From NCBI RefSeq assembly GCF_905475395.1, contig NC_058337.1:88964368-89028367 (forward strand): DNA of 64,000 nt. The letters are read 5' to 3'. Origin of the DNA: Chrysoperla carnea (lineage: Eukaryota; Arthropoda; Insecta; Neuroptera; Chrysopidae). The notes beneath the pieces are model-generated. The model was not told the origin of the DNA and made no database searches. It was given only the letters and a program-made list of their open reading frames with translations. A program made the position numbers and the translations under genes. How positions within the stretch are numbered: the stretch's first letter is position 1; each line of letters begins with the position of its first letter. Below, one piece after another: positions 11,701 through 20,100 of this stretch.

Positions 11701-12827
11701 GAAATTGTATTGGTAAGACAAATCAAATTAGTGTTAGAATTAACGTGGTCATTGTAATTGAGTAACAAAGACAAAAATTGTTTTGTCCGGCACTAAATAA
11801 AACGGAATGCAAGCTTTTCGACAACCTGAAAAATGCATAGCATTTAAATTTTCAATTTGTCGGGAACAGACATCTCCTTTCATTTAGTTCGGAAAAAACA
11901 ATTTTTGCGTTTGTTATTCAATTACCTTCCTCTTAGATTAACAAATCATATATATTGAAGACCTATACCTAAAAATAAATACGCTACGCTATACCTAAAA
12001 CAAAATTTGTGCACCCAAGTCTAATAATTTAATTTTGAAGGTTACTGTACGTAATTTTTTATACATCAAAATAATGAATTTCGGACAAAAATATCAACAT
12101 TTTCTCTTTGACACATTGAATAAAACCAATCTCATTTCACATTAAATTGAAAAGCTCATGGGTAGCAGAGCTTCAATTCTATCTCATTTAATGTTTCTTA
12201 TAGTTAGATGCTTTTTATTTAAATAAAAATAACAAAAAAAAACCATAAAAGAATATGGTATACTCAGTGTCACAAAATCCATAAAACCTAACTTTCTGCC
12301 GCGGGGTTTATAACCTCATTTTCTCTCACAGCTAATATCAATCAAAACATTTTCCCTTTTTCGAACGTTTGAGAGGAGAGCGAGGGGGGATCCTGCCAGC
12401 ATTATGTAACGTTTGTGCAATCATTAGAGAGCTTATGTGGTAAGAGGCAGAAATTTTTCTCAATTTTTACTAATTTTATTTTTTCATTCTCCTCTATCTC
12501 GAAAATGGTCGCTCTGCCATATACATGTCCAAGCGAGAAAATGTTCCACATCGACTAAGGAGCTTATTTACCACGCGGCAGAAAGTTAGTGTTCATGGGT
12601 TTAGAAGAGGATGTAATATCTATTAAAAATTAACTTTGTGTATACTTTCAGGAATGCGATATGCTTGGATGTTTATGAAAACGGTATTAGCAACGTTATT
12701 GAGCCGATATGAATTTCATACTGATTTAAATACAAGTGAATTCAAATTTGAATATTCGGTTACCATGAAGCTGATTGGCGGTTATCAAATTCAAATTACG
12801 CCTCGTAAAAATGACCATTCAAGATGA
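2741..12827 (+). CDS. Cytochrome P450, CYP4 clan (gene 1 of tandem array), 9 exons, 501 aa
   Basis: Microsomal heme monooxygenase. Exons: 2741-2888, 5337-5537, 6594-6782, 7481-7547, 7619-7745, 10114-10290, 11180-11420, 11533-11712, 12652-12827; all introns GT-AG, and the joined frame is open to TGA. Residues 2-17 form the membrane anchor, then KLPGPTAYP at 28-36. Helix C WKHNR is at 120-124. Helix I reads A303-GYETS, with E306-T307 in place of the usual acid-Thr pair. ExxR is E362-SM-R365, PERF is 416-419, and the heme loop FSGGPRNCIG is 435-444 with C442 as thiolate ligand. Length is normal for the family. Clan assignment rests on the WKHNR region, PERF spacing and C-terminus. The classic CYP4 helix I signature (EVDTFMFEGHDTT-like) is absent, so a divergent clan 4 family is likely; substrate unknown. 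The start ATG has A at -3. The introns hold many MITE-like repeats, so the gene spans 10 kb. No break seen. Confidence 0.93.
3665..4230. repeat. Inverted-repeat (MITE-like) element in intron 1 of P450 gene 1
   Basis: The left arm (about 3668-3760) contains CCTATATCTCCGTAACCGTG, CTTCAAACCAAAAATG and GTAGATAATTA. The reverse complement of about 4130-4225 gives the same series (TCTATATCTCCGTAATTCTG, CTTTAGACCAAAAATGA, GTAGATAATT). Arms are about 90-110 bp and imperfect, with an AT-rich centre. No transposase is encoded. Confidence 0.7.
4371..4626. repeat. Inverted repeat with ACCGATGAACCGATTTT-type arms
   Basis: The left arm CATCGTAGCTTCTTAACCGA (about 4371-4405) is matched in inverted form by GTTTTAGAGCTACGGTGC near 4608-4626. 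Similar ends occur inside P450 gene 2 at about 22700-22740. Preceded by GTGTGTCTGTCTGTTTCTG. A degenerate dispersed element in intron 1. Confidence 0.5.
4637..4960. repeat. TIR element (MITE-like), family shared with intron 6
   Basis: The left end TATACAGAATGTTCGATTTA and inner ATCACGAGTATGACAGAGTG mirror the right end (TCTGTCATACTCGTGATATT ... AACGTTCTGTATA). Inverted arms are over 100 bp, leaving a short centre that includes GAAACTCCCACTCTCC. The same arm sequence and the same centre motif, inverted, occur in intron 6 (10450-11100), so this is a family with at least two copies in one gene. Confidence 0.75.
5571..5658. repeat. 88-bp imperfect palindrome in intron 2 of P450 gene 1
   Basis: The 39-bp left arm (GTATCTCTGTGTCACAAAAA ...) pairs with the right arm ending in TTTGGGACAAAGAGATAC, with a loop of about 10 bp. 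Transcripts of the gene could fold this into a hairpin. It looks like a small MITE; the AT-rich stretch after it (5740-5870) carries further GTCAAAAGTAATTTTGAC-type inverted motifs. Confidence 0.75.
5985..6275 (-). repeat. tRNA-Leu-derived SINE-like repeat, antisense to P450 gene 1
   Basis: Read on the - strand from about 6270, the sequence begins with a tRNA-Leu-like 5' half (ATGGCCGAGCGGTCTAAGGC), a clear RNA polymerase III A box. A degenerate B-box region lies about 60 nt further on (about 6183-6204). Two related units of about 110 bp follow (5995-6115 and 6128-6215, sharing GCTAACTC and TTAAARGCATG). The local GC content is higher than in the flanks. The 3' half does not form a standard T arm, so this is not a working tRNA gene. 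Lies in intron 2. Confidence 0.6.
7974..7999. repeat. GC-rich hairpin in intron 5 of P450 gene 1
   Basis: A perfect 8-bp stem CGGCGCTT/AAGCGCCG with a 10-nt loop stands out in otherwise AT-rich sequence. Function unknown. Confidence 0.5.
8869..8942. repeat. 74-bp near-perfect palindrome in intron 5
   Basis: The 26-bp left arm, starting GAAGCTTTTTATTGAACCTA, matches the reverse complement of the right arm (ending GGGTCAATAAAAAGCTTC) except for one base. The loop is about 20 bp. Probably a very short MITE. Confidence 0.75.
10450..11100. repeat. TIR element (MITE-like) in intron 6 of P450 gene 1
   Basis: The left end TTTAGTTTACATCTTTGCAT and CCACGAGTATGACAAAGTAC at about 10460-10510 are mirrored at 11025-11095 (TACTCTATCATACTCGTGG ... 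GAAGATGTAAACTAAACGC). The left arm is itself doubled: the arm-like sequence restarts near 10560 with ATCTTCGCTAGGCATCTC. The interior GTGGGAGTTTCTTAATTGAA resembles the centre of the element at 4637-4960. Confidence 0.75.
11754..11925. repeat. 172-bp TIR element in intron 8 of P450 gene 1
   Basis: The left arm GTAATTGAGTAACAAAGACA continuing through AAAAATTGTTTTGTCCG is mirrored by CGGAAAAAACAATTTTTGCG and TTGTTATTCAATTAC at the right end. Arms are about 50 bp. It starts only about 40 bp after the donor of exon 8. Confidence 0.75.
12275..12602. repeat. 328-bp TIR element in intron 8 of P450 gene 1
   Basis: Left terminus AATCCATAAAACCTAACTTT then CTGCCGCGGGG; right terminus CCACGCGGCAGAAAGTTAGT then GTTCATGGGTTT. 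Arms are about 45 bp inverted. An extra internal arm-like piece lies near 12433-12460 (GAGCTTATGTGGTAAGAGGC). Ends about 50 bp before the last exon. Confidence 0.7.
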
Positions 12828-12899
12828 ACTCTAAAATCGAATTAGAAGATTAAAATGATTTGTTAAAAATTTAATAGTTTATAGTATTTTTTATAAAAT

Positions 12900-12905
12900 A
12901 ATAAA
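12900..12905 (+). terminator. Poly(A) signal of P450 gene 1
   Basis: AATAAA lies 73 bp after the stop codon of P450 gene 1, in an AT-rich 3' flank. It would give a short 3' UTR of roughly 90-100 nt. Position fits, but the sequence is common in this composition. Confidence 0.5.
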
Positions 12906-14210
12906 AAAAAATTTTGGCGAAGTAGAGGATTTTTGCAAAAAATCTTATTTTCTTGAACATGTAGATTACCCTCATTAAAGTAAATATAAAGAAGTCATTC
13001 AAGAATCGATAATTACTTACCTTGTATAATAGGAAAATCATAGCCTTATAACAGGACCAACAATTTCTACACAATAATCTCCCACCAATGAAAATTCAAA
13101 TAATAATCATCATATTCCTCATGACCAAAATGTTCAAAATATTAATATCATAACATCCTCAGGTTAAGAAGAAGTTTTTAATTACCTCCCTAGCTTTTCC
13201 GAGATCGTGCCAAATCTCGAGGCCTCAAACCATTATGCAGCCCACGAAGACAGATTTACATAACTAACTTAAAATCAGCTCTATTAGCACCTGCCCGTAC
13301 CTAACTTTAAGCCTGCAAGAATTCAGTTATCTATTTCAAAAAAAAATCTGGGACGTAAGGTTTTAATTTTCAAAACTTTGCATAGCACGTTCGTTACCGG
13401 AGTGATGGTAGCCTCACGTTAAGCTAAATACTCGTTTTTCCAAATTAACAAAAATAAAAAACTTAAGACAGAAAATAATGAGCACAAAATTTTTGAAACG
13501 TGTACACGATTTTGATATGTTGCATTTTCCGTTTGGTTTATAGGGAGGGGTGACTTGACCATCATATAGCTTTGGTATCATCTGGTAATATTTTATTATT
13601 AGATCATTCATAGATTTGACGAGCATATTTTGCATTTTACTATGATTTCATTATATAATCTGTCTTTTCAACGATTGTTGAAACACAATTTAAGCCGGTA
13701 AACGAAGGTCTATTATGAGGCAAATGTTTTCGGTTTCGGCTGGCGAAATGATGTGCCAACCACCTATCAGAAATTGTAGTCCCATTAGCGATTAGCACGT
13801 TTTTGAAAGGAATTTCTCCACTTTAATTTAATAGTTGAAGGGGAGATACTGAATCAATGAATAAGGTGAATGTATTTTAAAACTAATCTGGTAGCTGATT
13901 GTTCATAAAAAGTAGGTACCTTGACTTGACTAATATGAACTACTTAATACTTTGACTTGACTAACCTTGACTAATTTTTAAAGTACACAGATGCGTAAAT
14001 AAATTTTTTTTGGAAATTGTTTATTAATTATACATGCCTAACATTTTGGCCGCACGCGTGTAAATCTAGATCATTCAATAATTGCTTGGTTATAGTTTAA
14101 ATTTAATGATAGTTAAAATAAAATTTAATAGTAAAAAATAGGATAAGTAGAATATATCATACATCCGGGTTATTTTAGAGAGACCTACCTTGAAAAAACA
14201 AAGTACTCAG

Positions 14211-14463
14211 TTTAATTGAACTTAATTGTGAATCAATTAAATTTTACTACTATCAGGCTCGAAAACACTAGGAAATTCCTATGGTATAACTCTAAAATAA
14301 CTTGGGTATAGCCACTTTTTAATAAGTCACCTATAAGTTTAATTGAACTTAATTGTGAATCAATTAAATTTTACTACTATCAGGCTCGAAAACACTAGGA
14401 AATTCCTATGGTATAACTCTTAAATAACTTGGGTATAGCCACTTTTTAATAAGTCACCTAATT
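14211..14463 (+). repeat. Tandem duplication, two units of about 127 bp
   Basis: Unit 1 (14211-14337) and unit 2 (from 14338) both run TTTAATTGAACTTAATTGTG ... CAGGCTCGAAAACACTAGG ... AAGTCACCTA. I see a single substitution between them (CTCTAAAATAAC versus CTCTTAAATAAC). Near identity implies a recent event or an assembly artefact. Confidence 0.9.
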
Positions 14464-14807
14464 GAAAAATTTTGTAAATTTTTGGACACAGCGTCAATTG
14501 CCTATTTAATATTAATGCTATTAATTATTATTACATATTAATGACTATTGTATCTGTTATGTTTTCATGATAACATCCTTTTGTATAAATCTTTCATTCG
14601 AGAATAAAATTTTATACTTTGAAAATTGATTTTATTATTTCGCGACTTTAAAATTTTTGAAATTTTTGAAAATATTTTCTAGAATTCGTTCTTCTAAATT
14701 GTTTCACAAGACCACTATTTGAAGTTACCTTCAAATTTTTAACTCCATATCTTTTATAGTTTTTGAAGAAAGGACACTAAAATTTTAAAATAATTTGCGC
14801 CCGCACG

Positions 14808-14925
14808 AGTAAACAACGATGTTTACGAAAAAGTATTTCAAACAAAAGTTGTAAATTTTTTTTATACGGAATAACTTTTACATTTAAACTTTTGTTCTAT
14901 CTCTAACGGTTTACAAGATGGATCT
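14808..14925 (+). repeat. Dispersed repeat family, copy G (fragment)
   Basis: Carries only the middle block: GCGCCCGCACGAGTAAACAA ... GATGTTTACG ... TTTTGTTCTATCTCTAACGG ... TTTACAAGATGG. Both ends of the family are missing. Confidence 0.8.
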
Positions 14926-16497
14926 TTTTTCATTTGAATTTATACAAAATGCAACATTTTAAAATTGGCAAATCTCGGTCAATTTTGAAGCTTGGAAGTC
15001 GAAAAAACACAAGTGCACAATTACTTCAGCAAGAACTTTTTTTTGAACTTTTTTATTTTTTATTTGATGCATATTTTTTTGTAATTTGTAAGAAACTGAA
15101 AACCTCCGTCAAATTTTGCATTTATATTGCTCCTAAAAGTTATACTTGAAATTAATTTTTCGAAAAAATGTAATTGACTAGCCTAAAACTCTTTTGAATA
15201 ATTTTTTGTTGGATTTTTACAAATTAGATTATGTGAATGCTAAATACCTAGTTTTATCCAATTCCAAATGTTGCATTGATGGAATTAGATATCAAAATTT
15301 CTTTTTTTAATTTTGAGACGATACATCTTGAAAACTGGAGACAAGGAGACCGATTTTCAAATCTGGCAACATAAATTTTCTTATACTTAAGGGTTTACCT
15401 CTATAAAAAATATTTTTGGCGCATTAATTTCGAATATTCAAATCCATTTGGCGCCAGCATTAGTGAACGCCACGTAAGTGTTGAGACGTACTTAAGTTCG
15501 ATGCCAGCCAGTGGGCCAGGGCAGGGGAGTAACAATTTGGAGAGATAAAATTATTAGTTTTTAAATGTAGAATATAAAATTTTATATTAAATTATCAGAC
15601 TGGAAGGATTCAGGAAGGCGAACAATGATACAAAATCTCTAACCCCGATTTACGAAATTCGATCTTTCCGGTGAGGATTATATAATGGACCATAAATAAC
15701 TGGCATTTGGCATTTGGGATTTTTTTGTATCTTTAGATATAGGCAGTTGCTTCCGCGTTAAATATAAATTAAGTGAAGATACACTTAAATTAAGCTGATC
15801 ACAACAAAAAATTTTTGTATAAGAAAAAAAATTTATAATTAAGAGCAGTTAATTAGTATTTAAAATAAACTAAGGTCAAACTTGCTAAAAACCAGCGATA
15901 TTTATTTAAGTTAAAAATTTGTAATAGTTTTTAATTACTTGACCCTGACCATACTTTTTTTATGGTAACTTCCATTGTATACAATTTTCTGTGAGTCCTT
16001 TGTAAGTAGTGTACGATTGTCCTTCGGCTTTGAACAAATTCGCCGAAAAATACCTTCTGCTGTTGCACTGTCATAGTATTGCTTATTATTTTTGATAAGA
16101 CGTAAAGTACTTTTAATTATCTCATTAAGTTTTTCATAAGAGTCAACATTAATTTTTAAAATAATTCATTCATTATTTTATTCACTTTTAGTCTCTTGAA
16201 CTGTTTTTTATAGAATTATTAAATATTCAGCTTCGGCTTCGCGACAGGCCATTTTTCAGTTCCAGTTTCGGGTTCGACCAGAATTCAATTTTCAGGTGGA
16301 CATTATTTTCAACGTACTAATCATATAAATGTGAGCCTCTAAACTTAAAATAAAAATAGCTATCTTCATCGATTCCACGGAAACATTTTTTTCCGGTTAG
16401 GTAGCCTGCTGGTTATTTTACTAAAACAAAGTAAATTACAATCATAGTATCAGTTTGTAACGAAATTTATCCAGTCAAATAAACCTTTTTTCTTTTT

Positions 16498-16866
16498 GAC
16501 CGACTTCAAACCAAAAAGGAGGTTCTCAATGCGACTGTATTTTTTTTTTATGTTTGTTACCTCAGAACTTTCGACTGGGGAACCGATTTTGATGATTCTT
16601 TATCTATTTGGAAGCTGGTGCTTCCCGTGTGGTTCCATTTCATTTCCAGTCTGATAACGGCATCCATGAGAAAACCGTAAAAGTCTTAAATTTACATTAA
16701 GTATGCACGACAAGGGGATGTAAAACTCAATATCACGCCAACCGTAAGTTTTTTAAAAGTAAAAAAATAACAATAATTTTAATTACATTATATTATGGTT
16801 ATTTTTTTACTTTTTAGTTCATATTAATTTGTTTAGGAAAAGTTTTTCTTTTGAAGTCGGTTTTTC
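16498..16866. repeat. Dispersed element with GACCGACTTCAAA/TTTGAAGTCGGTTTTT ends
   Basis: Begins GACCGACTTCAAACCAAAAA then GGAGGTTCTCAATGCGACTG. Inside is ACCTCAGAACTTTCGACTGG with AACCGATTTTGATGATTC. It ends TTTTGAAGTCGGTTTTTC, an inverted copy of the start. From memory, repeats with this layout are widespread in arthropod genomes. No coding capacity seen. Confidence 0.65.
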
Positions 16867-16989
16867 TTTTTGATAAAAGTTTTTTTTTTATCGTCCATCA
16901 TTATTTACATATTTTGAAATAAAAATTAAATATTTTAACAATTTTGTCCTTATAACGTAGCCATATAGTAAATTTTGTACTCCTTTCAG

Positions 16990-17071
16990 GCATCCAGCTC
17001 TTGAAGAATTTAGAACAATTGTTATGATGGAAGTATATTTAGGCTGCTATGAATTAGAAATTAGTTTCTAA
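16990..17071 (+). other. Candidate orphan terminal exon (26 codons)
   Basis: A good splice acceptor (CTCCTTTCAG, polypyrimidine-rich) is followed by an open frame reading HPALEEFRTIVMM... and ending ...YELEISF-stop at 17069-17071. It looks protein-like for this AT-rich region, but I find no upstream exon, do not recognise the family, and its end lies 6 bp before the TATA box of P450 gene 2. It may be a relic exon or chance. Confidence 0.2.
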
Positions 17072-17076
17072 ATTAA

Positions 17077-17085
17077 TATATAAAA
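17077..17085 (+). promoter_or_regulatory. TATA box of P450 gene 2
   Basis: TATATAAAA lies 94 bp before the start codon. Initiation about 30 bp downstream (near 17107) would give a 5' leader of about 60 nt with no ATG before 17171, which supports the chosen start. Confidence 0.45.
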
Positions 17086-17170
17086 ATATCCCCTACCAAA
17101 ATTATTTGTTTTGTATATTCAAAGCATTTGGAGAAAATACCAACTAAACTTCAACTAATCAATTTAAATA

Positions 17171-20100
17171 ATGTTTTTCATAAAGTTATTTTTGATGTGT
17201 TCTGAGCATTACTTCGCATTTTTTCTAGTGTTAATTGTTTTAGCATGTTTTCTATCTCGTGTTTATATTTCGAGCTATCTTCGAATGTGTTACTTTGTGT
17301 CAAAAATTAGAGGCCCGCGAGCTTATCCAATTGTTGGCAACATAACATTGTTAATTGGATCTCTTGAAGGTATGGTATCACATATTCGGGAATTCGTGTG
17401 ATTGAATTTAAAATATACAAAATAAATTAATGAAAATTTATATTATATGTTGTGTAATTATTATGATTAACAATAAGTAATAAAACAATTTGGAAATGAT
17501 TCTCTTTGCTCATTTCTACAATCCCTCCAAATTGGGCTAAATGTTTTAAAATTTTTACGTAAGTTTAGTTAGTGCCAAGAATGTGTCTTTTGAAGATGTC
17601 AAATTTCTAGCACCTGCATTCTCTTTTATATCAAAATATAACGATTTTAAGATTTACGCATCTCTACAGCCCCTTCAAAGGAGCTAGAGGATTATATTCA
17701 ATTGAAATAAACTTTTGTTCTGGAAAATTTATTGTAGAATAATAATGAGTGACTTTTGGAACTTTAACACCTAAGGTGGTGAAATAAGCCGATGATAGTT
17801 TTTATATGGAAACCCCATGTAAATAATTTTCTACATAAATATAGATCAATGTTTGCTATAGTGCCAATGTTACTGAAGATTTCTTAACTTCAGGTGGTTT
17901 ATAATATTTACAAAAGAAAGCTCTAATTATTCTTCATACAAGCAGTATGTTAGGAATGTTTCTTTATAAATTGAAAATCTGAAACATCAGAATATAGGTA
18001 CAGTAATTGCAAAAGATAAAAATCTGTACTATGTATATAATTTAATTTAGAAAAATAAATTTATTCTTTAGAATATAGGAACAATAATTGTAAAAGATAA
18101 ACAATATACTATGTATAATTTAATTTTATAAATAAAAATTCTTTTTGCACAGTATATTTTATCATTGTTTTAACATATTAGTAAGAAAGATTATTTTCAA
18201 ATTTCTAAAGAAAACACCGTATAAAAGATTTTCGCTCATAATGAAGTATCGTAGAATGAACATTTACTTACAATAAAACGCAGGAAAAAATGTATCTATA
18301 TGTATATAAAAGTAAACTGACTGACTGATATATCACAGGAACATGAAAATTTGAAAAGTCAATTATTTTGACACTGTAGGTGAGCAATACGGGAGGATTT
18401 TCAATAATTTAACTATGAAGGTGGTCAAAAAGAGAATTAAAGATTAATGATAAATTTTCAAAGATTTATTCCACCTATAGAAAGGTACATTATCAGCTAG
18501 TAGCATGGAATTTTCAGAAAAATAAGCACCCAAAAAATCAAAAGTAGGGGAATAAAAGTGGGTATACATGATGACAAATGAAGTGAAGGCTTTATCACAA
18601 TAAATAATCTTTGTATTTAAGATGGAAGTTGCCCAGCGAAGCGGATGGTTTACTGCTAGTCGTACCCAATAAACAACTTCATTTTTTCAATTTAATTTCA
18701 GAATCCACCAAAAATTTATTAAATGTAGCTGACAAATATTCGCCAGTAGGAAGAATGTGGTTAGGACCAGTTCCATTACTTTTTACAAAAGAACCCAGGC
18801 TTGTGCAAGAACTTTTGACTAATCATGAACTGTTGGAAAAAGCGGATATAATGAAACGCATTGGTGGCCTGTTAATGGGAGACTCTATAATAACATCTGA
18901 AGGTATTGTGACTCGAATCGAATTGGAATGATATGCTATACTTTCTTTCAATTTAAAAATTTTTAGTTCCCAAATGGAAACACAATCGAAATATAATCAT
19001 AAAAGGTTTTAGTCCCATAATTTTAAAATCTTATTTTAAAATATTTACTGAAAAGATTCATATATTAACTGAAAAACTGGACATAGAATTAAGCAAGGGA
19101 AAATGTTTTGACATTTTTGAGTATTTATCTAGAACCACTCTAGATTCTGTGTGTGGTAAGTAACAAAACTATTTGAAACTTTTTGCGAAACAGTAAATGT
19201 GTTAACTCCAGATGTGTACATCGAGTGACGTAGCAAAGTAGGACTTCTATTGTTATACTGGCGTTGAATATTACATTAAAAATAAAATGAAAATCAATAA
19301 AAATGAATATAAATTGTTGTTTCTGATCATTTAAACACGATTTTTTTTATTTGTGTTTTGTCTGAAAAGTTGAAATATTAATCATTTTCTTAATATTAAA
19401 ACTAACTAACTAACTAACTAACTTTTAAACGAGGCAGTGCAATGTAATCAAATTTGTTTTTTGAGTAATCAGGTAACTCACGGGGATATTCTATTAAGTT
19501 CTATTTTTTTAATTTTGTACAATTTTTATTTAAAAAAAAACGCATTGTATTTTCTTAATAAATAATTACCTAAATAATTTTCAAACAAAATTTACAAGAA
19601 ATATATAATGTAATTTCCAACGTCTCTTCTACCTTAATTCATCCGATAGATAGCGCAACAGGCTCAAAAGCACACAGACATAGCTCATGGCTATCGCCAA
19701 ATTTGTATTTATATACTAGCTGGCCCGGCAAACGTTTGCCATGTATAATATTTCTAGGAAACATTTTTTTAGTTCAATAAAAATAACTATCTACTATAAG
19801 TGTTCGGAGATGTACTTATAATCGTTCTCATCTTCAATCATTCTTATTTATTCGTTCTCATCCCTACTCCGTGATGTTTCCTGAATGAGAAAATTAAATT
19901 AATTACATATAATTCGCATAATTAACTGCACATAATTATTTATCATGTAAAAAAGTTTTAACCCAGCTTACATCGTTGTATGATTATAATTTTTTGCTTA
20001 GTAACGAAGTGCCATAGAGTTTTAGTCTGCCAAGGTGTTGAATTGAATGGTAATTTGCTCACAAATTACTCACATATTGTAAATATGTGGCACTCAATAG

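Larger units (their letters stand above)
12828..17170. other. Intergenic stretch between P450 genes 1 and 2
   Basis: No complete gene. Contents: a 127-bp tandem duplication (14211-14463), a partial copy of the dispersed family (14808-14925), a CCGACTTC-ended repeat (16498-16866), a possible orphan terminal exon (16990-17071) and the promoter of P450 gene 2. The interval 12910-14200 shows nothing recognisable. Confidence 0.6.
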
